Positions 17,747 to 27,367 are shown, counted from the first letter of the stretch. The stretch is DNA of 34,422 nt from Endotrypanum monterogeii (GCA_000333855.2 CM007340.1:1-34422), one strand, 5' to 3'. Program-made: numbers and translations. The notes: generated by a model not told the origin, from the letters alone.

Positions 17747-20700
17747 TTATTCAAACGGTAGTTCCGCCACGTTGCAGCAGTCGGAGATGAGGCGTACATG
17801 TCGAAGGACTTCCCCGTTGACGACAAAGAAAAAAAACGCATCCTGCAACTTCGTATGCACTGTCCTCATCGCCTCGGCCCACTCCGCAGGCAGCCACCAC
17901 AGATAATCACTGGACGCTCCATCCAAATCAGCAGGAGAGTCGAGAACACGTGAATCCACAAAAAACCGCCACCATACCGACAGCGCATCCTGACGGCGCC
18001 ACTGGAGAACTCGCTCACTTCTTACCAGTGAAACGTCGATTTGGTGTTCGTCTGCGATAACAGAGCAAAGCCCCTGTAGCGGGCAGACACTCTCCAGCAC
18101 AGATCCAAGAGTACTTCTGTCCCCCAACCTGCATGTCACGTTACCTGCTGAGTCGGCCGAAACACGCCAGCACAGTTGCACACATCTGAAACTTTCCCCA
18201 TCCTGCCGTCCGCCAGCAACGTGTGACGCCTGCAAAGATTCTGTAAGGGGATGCCATGCACGTCGGTAGAGACGAGGGTCAAAGAGAAGCACCAGATCCA
18301 CTATATTACCATAATGGCAGCTTCCAGAAGCAGCAACCACCGAGGTCAACGGCGTCGGTTGTGGTTCACGCACATAAGAGTGTGGGGCGGTTGTGTCCTG
18401 GAAATGCTGTACAAATGCCGCTTCAGCAGGTGAGTGAAAAGATGCGGAAGGCAGTCGCACACCCTGCAGCTGAACTGCTTTCTCGCTGCCGCCACCTTGG
18501 CGCAGGTAGTACGGCAACTTCCCCTCCCTCTGCGAAGATGTCGGCAGCATAGTTGGTGCACTTGAGCTTGCAAGGGGTACATGACGTCGAATGTCTAGAG
18601 TCCCTTCTGGAGCCACTGCAACTCCATTGTTGCACAGGAAAGCGCTGTTTTGGAGACTCAGGCCGCTACTCGCCCGACCCTCGTCGAGCGAGAGGAACAC
18701 CTCCGCTTTTCTAGAGGCGTACTTCTGAGGAGAAATCTCCAGTTGCCCTCGAAGCTTCGAGGAGGCCTCCAAAGCAGTTTTCAGCTTTGTCTGGGTGGAC
18801 CGCTGGAGGAGGGTGGTATACTCGTTGGCGAGGAGCCGCATGCAGTCAGAACCTGCCACGGAGTCCCCAGCGGAAAGAAACGTTGCGTTCAATAAAACCA
18901 ATGGGACTCGCTCTGCCGTGGGCATGTGAAGCGACAGCACTCGCCCGGCAGACGGCCCAGGGATCTGTAAGAGAGCGTAGGTGTCATCGCGCAGCAGCAG
19001 CAATGCAAATGTGCCCTGCTCATTTCTGTGACAGCCCAAATAAAGCCCACACGTATCTGCCACGTCACCGACCCCAGCGGTACATTGGTCGACCATGGCA
19101 ACCTGCAAAATCTGACGCATGTGCTGAAGGGGCTTCTTGGACGGAACGTAGTGAAGCTTCCGAGAAGAGTAGAATAGCTTTGCACGTGTAAACGGTGCCG
19201 CAGCGGTGCGTGATTTGGCTGGATTAACCGCATAGAGCGTAATCCAGGAACCTTCCACGGGAAGCGACATCCCACCGCAGTCGTCGTCGATGAGAAGAGA
19301 GCGCTCGTCCACCGTCTCCCACTGCTGCACCAGAGCTTCAGCGCCGTCCTTCGAAACGAGGAGTGAGGTGACTCGCGCAATCGGCTTCGATTCAGCTGAG
19401 TCGCCATCCGCCAACATCTCCGTCTCTGTGCGCAGGCGCTCGCTCAGCTGCAGCTGGGCATGAGCGTTACGCACCGTCCTTAAAGCGCGCTCGCGCACTT
19501 GCCGTGTGCCATCAGCTGAACCATGCGACTCCACACTGTCTTGGGAAACAAAAAACGATGGCAGCACTCGCGCAACAACCCCCTCAATAGCTGGCACAAG
19601 TCCACCGAGTGGATGAACCAGAGACAAGGGCAACGGGAGCGGCTCCCCATGACACACACCCAGTGGGGTCGACTGAGCCACCGCCCGCACGCAATTGTAG
19701 TTGATACTCAAGACAACCTTCTCATCACATTCCGTCGGCGCGCACTGCCCGCGCAGTAGCGATTGTGCACCGCAGACGGACATTTTTTGTCCGGGTCGAA
19801 GCACCCCCTCGCGAATCAAATTACTGAGGGGAACATCGCACGTTGCCTTGAGGTGATAAACACCGTCGCAAAGTGTAACGACGCGTGTGTGTGGTGAGCT
19901 TCGCTCCGCGGAGACAGAACTCATGTAGAGTACCACCAAGGAGGCGCTAGAGATGTCCCCCTCAAGCATTTTGCGCAGCGGCGGGCGCTCGCCGCCCACC
20001 ATCTCCGTATTGTACAGGTGCATCACACATAACAAAATCATGACAGGGGAAAAGGCGCTCGACAACGTGCCGGATGGAGCCGTCGCCATGAAGTGAGCCT
20101 GCATCATCGCTGACATAAGAGCATGGCGGCACCACTCCACTGTGCAGTGTATTGGACTCGCCCCGAGCTTCAGCAGAGCGGCGTGCCAGTGACCTAGTTG
20201 CACCGTCTCTGCCTCTGTGACACTCAGTAGTCCAGCTAAAAGACGACCACAGTCGCTGCCCTTAAACCAAAACGTAAGTGATGTAATCGAAGACAACGAG
20301 GGAATGGGGATGATGCTACGGCATGTGCAACAGTCAGGGTCGAAGCGTAAAGCTTTAAGCCCGGTCATCTTGATCGATGATGCCGCACACAACGGCTTAG
20401 CGTGCACGCGCGCAGAAGAGTGCTGCTTCGGGGGCACAAAGCCACGGCGTCGCTCACCTCTTGCTGTGGTAGGTGGGAAAGTGCTTCGATCACATTTACG
20501 AGATGTCAGCTCTGCTGCCGGAGCCTCCACTCGCCCGATGTTGGGGGGGAACTCACTGCTGGGTACGAGACCCTCCTTCGGTGTCTCATCCTCAGTAGAA
20601 TATAAACCGGGCTTCGAGCACTCTGCAGCACTGTCCAGCGACGCGCTCGACGCTGTCACCGACACACCTCGAGGGTCGTGACATGGTTGATGCGCACTCC

Positions 20701-21271
20701 TAGAAGGTGCAGCCTCCACTTCCGGATCCTCGAAAGACGCCTTGGCCTTCTCCAACGATCGCTTCTGAACTGTCACCGCTCTTCCCCCTGCGGTTTCAAA
20801 CATAGTGTGCACTCGCTCCATCTCAGGGCGGACCGTGTCCCCCAGCCGCTCTGCTGCCCTCTGAATTGACTCCCGGTGTACCGCCACGGCCCTGCCGGAG
20901 GCCGTTGAGAAAAAAGTAGGGACGAGTGGCGTGGCGGCTGACGTGGCCTCCAGACTGTTCGACTGGTGGACGTGGTTACGAGCGTCCCTGCCGCATTCGG
21001 GCAGGGCTAGCGTTTTGGGGGAGCTTGATATGTGGCCATCTAGCTCAGACACAACACCCTCAAGAGAGTTGCCCTCCCCCCACCTCGTTAACGGCTCATG
21101 ATGGGGAGAAGACAACGAAGGCGGCGATTCCTCTCGCCCCGCCTTGGCCTCCGCAACTGAAGCGCTGTCAATTTGCCGCTCGCGCTTCCGCAAAAGTCGA
21201 AGGCAAACGCCACACTTCACCTTGCTAGGGGCGTTGATAAAAGTACAATGCGGGCAAGCGATCCCGTCCAT
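17747..21271 (-). CDS. BRCA2: BRCA2 homologue, RAD51 recruiter
   Basis: BRCA2 loads RAD51 onto single-stranded DNA for homologous recombination. In the 1174-residue product: a RanBP2-type zinc finger at 6-23 (C6-x2-C9-x3-N13-x6-C20-x2-C23); two BRC repeats at about 120-143 and 157-180, with the FxxA contacts FSTA (121-124) and FETA (158-161) followed by GRAV; a disordered linker; then the DNA-binding region with a helical domain (about 305-412), OB1 (about 415-550, including YNTEMVGGERPPLRKMLEGD and CDGVYHLKA), OB2 (about 555-715, starting GGLVPAIEGVVARVLPS) and OB3 (from about 718). The tower insertion in OB2 is only about 50 residues. Two BRC repeats fit Leishmania and differ from T. brucei, which has many. 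The ATG at 21271 is the first in the frame, directly before the zinc finger. The stop is TAA. Confidence 0.94.
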   Translation of the reverse strand: MDGIACPHCTFINAPSKVKCGVCLRLLRKRERQIDSASVAEAKAGREESPPSLSSPHHEPLTRWGEGNSLEGVVSELDGHISSSPKTLALPECGRDARNHVHQSNSLEATSAATPLVPTFFSTASGRAVAVHRESIQRAAERLGDTVRPEMERVHTMFETAGGRAVTVQKRSLEKAKASFEDPEVEAAPSRSAHQPCHDPRGVSVTASSASLDSAAECSKPGLYSTEDETPKEGLVPSSEFPPNIGRVEAPAAELTSRKCDRSTFPPTTARGERRRGFVPPKQHSSARVHAKPLCAASSIKMTGLKALRFDPDCCTCRSIIPIPSLSSITSLTFWFKGSDCGRLLAGLLSVTEAETVQLGHWHAALLKLGASPIHCTVEWCRHALMSAMMQAHFMATAPSGTLSSAFSPVMILLCVMHLYNTEMVGGERPPLRKMLEGDISSASLVVLYMSSVSAERSSPHTRVVTLCDGVYHLKATCDVPLSNLIREGVLRPGQKMSVCGAQSLLRGQCAPTECDEKVVLSINYNCVRAVAQSTPLGVCHGEPLPLPLSLVHPLGGLVPAIEGVVARVLPSFFVSQDSVESHGSADGTRQVRERALRTVRNAHAQLQLSERLRTETEMLADGDSAESKPIARVTSLLVSKDGAEALVQQWETVDERSLLIDDDCGGMSLPVEGSWITLYAVNPAKSRTAAAPFTRAKLFYSSRKLHYVPSKKPLQHMRQILQVAMVDQCTAGVGDVADTCGLYLGCHRNEQGTFALLLLRDDTYALLQIPGPSAGRVLSLHMPTAERVPLVLLNATFLSAGDSVAGSDCMRLLANEYTTLLQRSTQTKLKTALEASSKLRGQLEISPQKYASRKAEVFLSLDEGRASSGLSLQNSAFLCNNGVAVAPEGTLDIRRHVPLASSSAPTMLPTSSQREGKLPYYLRQGGGSEKAVQLQGVRLPSASFHSPAEAAFVQHFQDTTAPHSYVREPQPTPLTSVVAASGSCHYGNIVDLVLLFDPRLYRRAWHPLTESLQASHVAGGRQDGESFRCVQLCWRVSADSAGNVTCRLGDRSTLGSVLESVCPLQGLCSVIADEHQIDVSLVRSERVLQWRRQDALSVWWRFFVDSRVLDSPADLDGASSDYLWWLPAEWAEAMRTVHTKLQDAFFFFVVNGEVLRHVRLISDCCNVAELPFE

Positions 21272-21499
21272 TGCGACCGTGTAGGATTGAGGAGCAGGTA
21301 TACGTGTTTCCGATTCCCTGCGTCTCTGATTGACGTGTGCTAAGTGTAAGGAACTCGCCCATCCCCTAGTCGCAGTACCTGCACACACACAGACAGACAG
21401 ACAGACCTCACGCTTCCGGGGCGGTCCTCACAGTGTGATGACAGCTGACGTTTGACAGGTCTTTTATAACGAAGCGAACACCGCAGCACCAATAATGCT

Positions 21500-21527
21500 C
21501 TGCGACGGCAGCAAAAAAAAAAAAAAA
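21500..21527 (-). promoter_or_regulatory. predicted polypyrimidine tract upstream of BRCA2
   Basis: T15 on the coding strand (A-run 21513-21527) is followed by an AG at 21501-21500. With this acceptor the leader is about 230 nt and holds an out-of-frame ATG at 21362. Later AGs at 21380-21379 or 21341-21340 are alternatives, and the last would avoid that ATG. The acceptor is ambiguous. Confidence 0.45.
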
Positions 21528-22021
21528 GGGAAAGGAAATGAAATAAAGTAAAATGAATGGCAGTTCGAGAAACGCACCAGCGATTAAATGCGACAGCGAA
21601 GTCGCTGTGGAAAAGTTTGTGCTCTGGCTCCGTGGTTGCTGTTTTTTTTTTTCTCCCCTCCTGGTCCATCTGGCTCGACGCGGCGGCGGCGGGGTAGCGT
21701 TGGCCGCTGGGTAACGCAACGCTGTACAGAACGTCGTTGTCATGGCGACATCCTCTCTAAGAGGACCGAAAATAAATTAGGTCACACAACACGAAGCAGG
21801 CATGAGCACATAGAAGAAGTGCAGTCCTGAGTGGTAACACCGAAAGAAAGGGACAGGCGCACTCGCACGTCCATGTAAGCAGAAATCCTGTTCATGATAA
21901 CACTGAAAGGAAAAAAACGACCGCGAAAGTTTGGAGAATGAAAGAGAGGCATGAATCAACAAGAGAAGACGAGAATTCTTTATTCTCATCAACCTCCCTA
22001 CTAGGCGCTTTTACACACAAT

Positions 22022-22023
<2 letters not shown>

Positions 22024-22064
<41 letters not shown>
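22024..22064. repeat. (CA)n microsatellite
   Basis: About 20 uninterrupted CA units in the spacer downstream of the MRG gene. Confidence 0.95.
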
Positions 22065-22066
<2 letters not shown>

Positions 22067-22415
22067 CTTTGTCTATCAAGACGTCTCAAACAGAGAACAT
22101 CATTGACGGAGGAAAGCCCCTGAGATTTGTGAAGTGGTACCACCGCAGGAGTCGACCCTTTTATGTTTCTACGCTCGTAGTCTTGACCGCTCCCCCTGAC
22201 TGAGGCAAGCGAATAGACGAAGAGGATAGAGAGGATGATCCATCCTCTGAGGCGGAGACAGGACCCACGCGCAGCAGTCTCTCGTTTCGCACACTGTGCA
22301 CGAGTTCTGTACAGGCGTAACCCAACAGGAAAAAAAAAAACGTACTCGACAGCGTCGGCTCACGCGTTCCATCTTGCTGACTGTGTGACGCGAAGAACTT
22401 CACCCAAATTCTTCG

Positions 22416-23024
22416 TCAGCGAAGTGGAACGTAATCGGCGACGGGAGCGAAGAAGCGTGAGTCAGCGCTAAGAATCTGCATTGTGCTGTTGATGAAGCAC
22501 CAGAGCGGCGCTGTGGCGTACAAGGGCATCTGTGCACTACCCAGTTTGTCGTAGTGCTCCAGAATCATTGGCAAGGATACAAACAATCGCAGGAGGTACT
22601 CCAGCGTCAGCACCCGTGCGTACCGTGGTTCAGTTGATGTTTTGTCATCGAGGCGCCGTCGTTTGGAGTCGATCGTGTTCGATGGCACTTTGCCCAGAAG
22701 GCGCTTCTCCACCTGCCGCACCGTCATGGCAATGATACGCCGCTCCCGCGACAAAAGAAATGACAAGGAGCACGACTGCTCCAGCACACCTAAAAGAAAA
22801 AGAATGCAGCACTCGGTCACTGCAGCGTCGAAGCCATGTTGTAGCATCATGCTCTCAATCGTGTCATGGTGCGTCTCGAAAAAATCGTAAATACTCGGCG
22901 CTGATGAGGGCATCGGTGGGATGCTTGGACTGACTGCATCCTCTACGCTGTCGAGGTGCCGCTTGACGGTATGCAGGAGACTTGGAGGCCAGACCACACC
23001 CGCCAAAGGAATTGGAGAGGTCAT
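22416..23024 (-). CDS. stand-alone MRG-domain protein (EAF3/MRG15-like)
   Basis: MRG domains are protein-docking modules of chromatin complexes such as NuA4 acetyltransferase and Rpd3S deacetylase. The 202-residue product shows the family layout: an N-terminal PxxL helix region and a helix near 44-60 (SIYDFFETHHDTI), a middle 'CILFLLGVLEQS..LSFLLSRERRII' block that parallels the family's 'F...L...LLY.FER.QY', a charged linker with a basic KRRR, then the hallmark EYLLRLFVSLPMIL and the closing 'L..FINSTMQILSADSRFF'. There is no chromodomain, so unlike human MRG15 it cannot read methylated histone tails itself. The ATG at 23024 is the first in the frame; a TTG lies four codons upstream. The stop is TGA. 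The assignment rests mainly on the C-terminal hallmark. Confidence 0.75.
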   Translation of the reverse strand: MTSPIPLAGVVWPPSLLHTVKRHLDSVEDAVSPSIPPMPSSAPSIYDFFETHHDTIESMMLQHGFDAAVTECCILFLLGVLEQSCSLSFLLSRERRIIAMTVRQVEKRLLGKVPSNTIDSKRRRLDDKTSTEPRYARVLTLEYLLRLFVSLPMILEHYDKLGSAQMPLYATAPLWCFINSTMQILSADSRFFAPVADYVPLR

Positions 23025-23088
23025 AGGAGTGATCAACCGCGCCCGTTGCTCCTTTTTTGTGCCTACTTCGTTTGTGGGCGAGTGTTGC

Positions 23089-23106
23089 CTTCAAAAAAAA
23101 AAAAAA
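23089..23106 (-). promoter_or_regulatory. predicted trans-splice acceptor region of the MRG gene
   Basis: T14 on the coding strand (A-run 23093-23106) is followed within a few bases by GAAG, with the AG at 23090-23089. The leader is about 65 nt and has no upstream ATG. Confidence 0.5.
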
Positions 23107-23917
23107 GAGCCGTGTGTAGCCTCCGTCTTCTTCACCCAACGATGCCAGGGAGGGGGACGGAGAGGAAGGAAGGGGGAAGTGCAGAATTGATCAGCAGCAA
23201 TAATTTCGATCCATGAACCCACTAGTCATACAAAATTAGAAATGGGCAGAAAAAAAATGAGCATTTAGGAACACAACTGAAGCACAACGTCGCCTTTTTT
23301 TCTTTTTGTTGTTGTTGTTTTATCAAGACAGAAAGGGGACACAATATACATGGACACTCACAGAAAGCGCTGGTCTGCGCTGTCAGTCAGTTCCTGTGTG
23401 ACGGTAGGAAATAATTTCCTACTTAGCACTACATCATTGCTCTGATAAAGCCCACGTACTACCACTCTTTCCGAGAAAACATCCTTGTCCTTGGCCTCGG
23501 TATCCGCTTACTAGACATTACTTCATGAACAAGAACCGTTGGACCACCACAGCAGCAGCCTCGACGACCGATACCATCTCAATCACGCTCTTTTCTTTTT
23601 GTTTTTTTTCTGTATGTTGTTGCACCCACGAATCAACGATGCCAATGTCGAGCTGAATTTAATCCACCGGTTGAGCTAACGCACTCCTCATTCTCGACAA
23701 AGACAAGAAAGAGAGGGACGTGAAACAAAAGTAGACAGAAGGATCGACTGAAACAAAAAAAAAAACACAGACACACACACATCATACGTACGTAACCCTC
23801 CCCCCCCCCACAACAGAAAACAACACAGTACATGGGTAACAGAGACACAAACAAAATGTGCGGCTTCAAATCACCCGATCAAGCACTGAAGAAAAAAAAC
23901 TTTCAACAAGAAAGGAG

Positions 23918-23960
23918 ACACACATACACATACACATACACCCACACGGACACGGACACA
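23918..23960. repeat. CACATA / CACGGA short tandem repeats
   Basis: ACACAT units followed by CACGGA-type units in the 3' flank of the pseudo-EEP gene. Confidence 0.8.
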
Positions 23961-24967
23961 GTGACAGGGGGGTGAGAGAAGTAAAGCAGCTCAACTCAAG
24001 CACCTGCGCCGATTTCGCACCGCCGCAACCGCCACGCCGGCTGTTTGAAACGAAAAAAAAATTTCAAAAAAAAAACGAGCTGATATGATAAATGACAAAA
24101 GAAACCGAGCGCACACCAGCGCACGAGGACAAGACACAAACATCGCAGCGAACTCTCGGAGGGAAGAAAGTGGAGTAGAGTCACCTCAGATATGGAAAAA
24201 CAAACAGAATAAAGCGGAGTCGACGACAACGAAGAGCAAATGGGGAAAACAAATTGAGTCTTTGACAAAGAGGGAGCGTCACTTCCCCCCTCCCTCCCCC
24301 CCTCCCCTCAGGGGAGACAACTTGGTGATTCACTGTCGATCAAAGTGCACCAAGAACTGTCCGAACGCATACACACGCACACACACACAAAAAAAAATGC
24401 CACCGCGAGAAGACCCCATGACTCATCAAAAAGTAAACCTTGACAACATCAAACAGTGCGAACGAGCTGAGGTGTGTGAGCAGCACGACCAAGTGAGACG
24501 GAGCTAAGCAGAACCGTCGACTGTACAACACACAAGCACAGCCAAGGGGAAACCAAAAAAATGAAGAAAAGAGCCTGGATAGGAACAATTGATATGAACA
24601 AACGAGGGGAGGGCATAACACGTTCGCCGCTTCAGCAATCAGCCCACAAAGTCAAGCACAACTAGCAACAAAAAAGGAAAACATGCTACACCTGCATGCA
24701 GAAGTTCTTTCCCATATAGAAAAGAAAAAAAACATAAGGAGCATGCGAAGAACGAAAGCAGATTCAATACCATGTGCCTTCGGATGCAGTAGCTGGCGTA
24801 AATCGATCACGACACGAGGGATCCTATTAGTATCTGCTACACAACAATAGATGTACGGTGCTGGAACCGACCGGTTAACGTTTCCGAGCGTTTGATGAAC
24901 ACATGAGAAGTGCCATCCAACCGCAGATGTTTCTCAGTGGAGAACAAGTGCGGGAGGGAGGAGGGGA

Positions 24968-26689
24968 TTACACCACCATGCGACACGCCACTATATCGCA
25001 CGGCACATGTGTGGCAGCGATGAGCCAATAGCCCTGTCGCTCCACTGAAAACAAAAGCGCGTAGTCGTATGGATAGTCGTGCAGTGGATTTGTCTCCTTC
25101 GATGCCGCTTTCGCGTGATTGAGGTAGTGAATCGCTTTTTTCAGGTTGTCCTTGGCCAATCCGATGACGGTGGTGATGTTGAACTTCATTTCCCGTGGGG
25201 TTATCTGATACACGCAGACACAACAAGACTCGCTCCACTCCCGCCGCACAGATTCCTTTAGCTGCCGCTGAAAATTCAAAAACTCTTCCATCTCGTTGCG
25301 CACGTTTGCTGCCTTTGACCACTGCTTATCCCCAGGGATGGGGCAAACAGGAAGCCCCACAGACGTGCCGACAGCTGGATTGACAACTGGAGCAGCTGCC
25401 ACGGCCGCTGCGAAAGCGGTGGTCGCGGCAAACACCTGCGAGCTTAGACTAACGTTCGTCTTATTGTCGCGCACGTATCGGCGGAACGTTTGGCGATCAC
25501 AGTGAGCCACTGTTTCGGCGCACAGCACTGTGTTGTGCACTACACAGAAATCTGCAGGCCAGTTCAGAGCTTTCGAGTTCAGTGCATCGACCGCGTCGTT
25601 GGCGTTTGCAAAATGACTCGACACATCGTACATCGCCTCCGCCGTGGATAGCTTTGCATCACTGCCCTTGAGAACAAAAGAATGCGTCGACTTCCACCGC
25701 TGCTGCGTCGGCTGCTGCTGCCGCATGAGGCGCTGAATAATTTCGGTGGCAGACGAGTTTGCCTGAGACGTCATCAGAGGTTTTGCTGTTTCGGCGCTCA
25801 GGATGGCGGGATCCGCGAGAGGCTGTGAGGGGGTACCGGGAGCAGGAGGTCCACTGGGACTCTTTCCGCGGCCTGACTTTGCGCTGCGTGGCATGGGTAT
25901 TGTTATCGAGTTTGGCTGTCCGCGTGCGACCAGAGTCGTAGAAAGACAGCGCGGCTCCTGACCAATGAATAGCTCCGCTGCCGATGACAGCACACTGTAC
26001 TTGGGGCTTTTCAGCCACACTGTCCATGGTGTTGTCCAAGCGGAGGTGCGCTCCATCCCCTCCTCCATCACATCCACAAACCCAGCGATGGCACGGTTCG
26101 CCTGGAGCTCGCGGTAAGAATCCTCAGTGACTACCATCCCTTCTGTCACATTGCTGAGTAGCACGGCGATATCCACATTCGGGTGTGCGCGCAGAAGTGC
26201 TGTGGCGAAGGTGAGACGGCGGGACGCACCCGGCTCCATGTGCAATACCGTTATAGAGAGCGACGGACCATTCGGGATACGAATGTTTACCTGCACCAGT
26301 GCACGGAATGCCTGCTTCCCATCCGTCTTAGGCACCTCAGTCGTCTCACACTGCAGTCCGAGGCGGAGCAGCGCTATGGTGCTATCCTCCTGCTGCTCAC
26401 ACCGACTCGTCTCCATCACTGCGTAGGCCTTTCGGATCTGGCTGTAGCTCTTGATGCGCGTCAAGGTTGCCGGCGAGACGTTCTGCATCACCACTGCTGT
26501 CGGCGCACTCGCGACGACCAGGTCCTGCAGACGATCAACATCTGCCGTGTCTACATGATTCATATCCACATTTGCCACTGTGATATTCTTCAGCGCGAAC
26601 GCAATGCTGGGAGTGGCAGCGCCTTTTCTTTCTGACCAGCCGCCGTTATCATCGAAATATTTGATCTTGACTGCCACGCCGCGGTTCAT
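24968..26689 (-). CDS. protein with degenerate endonuclease/exonuclease/phosphatase (EEP) fold
   Basis: The 573-residue product has no assigned function that I recognise. Residues 35-260 follow the layout of the DNase I-like EEP superfamily: a first strand (ITVANVDMN), the AVVMQNV segment at 65-71 where active members have LQE, a LVQVNI strand, VLHMEP at 148-153 where members have HL/HF, DIAVLLSNV at 173-181 where members have GDFN, then GFVDVMEE at 203-210. The catalytic Glu and the Asp/Asn pair are not conserved, so it is probably not a nuclease or phosphatase. A Ser/Pro/Gln-rich linker (about 265-340) leads to a second, unrecognised domain (about 345-573). The ATG at 26689 was chosen because upstream in-frame codons translate the T11 splice tract and a poly-His/Thr microsatellite. 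The stop is TAA. The gene is certain; the fold call is moderate. Confidence 0.8.
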   Translation of the reverse strand: MNRGVAVKIKYFDDNGGWSERKGAATPSIAFALKNITVANVDMNHVDTADVDRLQDLVVASAPTAVVMQNVSPATLTRIKSYSQIRKAYAVMETSRCEQQEDSTIALLRLGLQCETTEVPKTDGKQAFRALVQVNIRIPNGPSLSITVLHMEPGASRRLTFATALLRAHPNVDIAVLLSNVTEGMVVTEDSYRELQANRAIAGFVDVMEEGMERTSAWTTPWTVWLKSPKYSVLSSAAELFIGQEPRCLSTTLVARGQPNSITIPMPRSAKSGRGKSPSGPPAPGTPSQPLADPAILSAETAKPLMTSQANSSATEIIQRLMRQQQPTQQRWKSTHSFVLKGSDAKLSTAEAMYDVSSHFANANDAVDALNSKALNWPADFCVVHNTVLCAETVAHCDRQTFRRYVRDNKTNVSLSSQVFAATTAFAAAVAAAPVVNPAVGTSVGLPVCPIPGDKQWSKAANVRNEMEEFLNFQRQLKESVRREWSESCCVCVYQITPREMKFNITTVIGLAKDNLKKAIHYLNHAKAASKETNPLHDYPYDYALLFSVERQGYWLIAATHVPCDIVACRMVV

Positions 26690-26701
26690 CGTGGGTCGGG
26701 T

Positions 26702-26739
26702 CTGTGTACCGTTTCCAGAAAGAACAACAAAAAAAAAAA
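26702..26739 (-). promoter_or_regulatory. predicted trans-splice acceptor region of the pseudo-EEP gene
   Basis: T11 on the coding strand (A-run 26729-26739) with more pyrimidines after it, and the first AG at 26703-26702. The leader would be only about 13 nt, which fixes the start at 26689 and removes the upstream hydrophobic extension. Confidence 0.6.
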
Positions 26740-27343
26740 CACACAAAACACACAAGAGCAGAAATACAAGAAAAGGGCACAGCAACAGAATGAAACCGTT
26801 GGGGCTGCATAAGCGAGAAGCAAGTATGTGCGCGCGCACGTGTGTAGCCGTGTGTGTGTGGGTGGGGGGGGGGGCGGAAGACGTCAACGGGGGTGAAAGG
26901 AAAAGTGGAATTGGGGGAGGAGTAGAGGGACTACTCAGGATGAGAAATATGCACAGGGCCCGTCACCGAATAAATATCAAGTGGTGCGGACACGAATCGG
27001 GAAATGAAGCGATGTCGGCGAAGAAGCTCGAATCCCTTGCTAGGGGAGCCAACCGACCTACACATATAGGCAGCTGGGTTAGTCGCTGAAAACTAGTACA
27101 TTAGAGATGACCATGAGTAGAGGGGGATCTTACAGAAAAGTGTGGAGAGGCTTCAAAGGGATCTGGGGCAATTGATTAGCATGAAAAGGTGCAGGGACGA
27201 AAATGAACACAAGGAATGCATTCAACGTGTACTACAACGGTTATGATACTGTTGCGCACATCAAAATCGCATCAAGGTCGCGGCTTTTTATGAAATTATT
27301 CCGTTGAGTGTGAGTACTAAACAACACATTCCACCCTCCTTGC

Positions 27344-27367
27344 GGTGTGTGTGTGTGTGTGTGTGTG
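27344..27367. repeat. (GT)n microsatellite
   Basis: About 12 GT units in the spacer downstream of the potassium channel gene. Confidence 0.95.

Larger units (their letters stand above)
21272..22415. other. spacer between the MRG gene and BRCA2
   Basis: This holds the MRG 3' UTR and the BRCA2 leader. It contains the (CA)n run, A-runs at 21513-21527 and 22330-22339, and a short (CAGA)n at 21390-21405. No coding or RNA gene was recognised. Confidence 0.55.
23025..24967. other. spacer between the pseudo-EEP gene and the MRG gene
   Basis: This carries the long 3' flank of the pseudo-EEP gene. It is purine-rich on the plus strand with many A-runs (23250-23256, 23754-23764, 24052-24061, 24068-24076, 24390-24397), a C10 run at 23800-23809, and CT-rich sequence at 24280-24309. 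The plus-strand 140-codon frame at 24085-24507 is antisense and lacks domain features. No RNA gene was recognised. Confidence 0.55.

Noticed and set aside
20217..20681. 154-codon plus-strand frame inside BRCA2
   Set aside because: It is antisense to the BRCA2 linker and helical domain, with no domain of its own.
24085..24507. 140-codon plus-strand frame in the spacer after the pseudo-EEP gene
   Set aside because: It is Lys/Arg/Thr-rich translation of purine-rich spacer on the strand opposite to transcription, with no domain.
26690..26887. Hydrophobic signal-peptide-like extension of the pseudo-EEP protein
   Set aside because: The Leu/Phe-rich stretch is the translated splice tract; the frame opens at a non-ATG codon, and the predicted acceptor is only about 13 nt from the chosen ATG.
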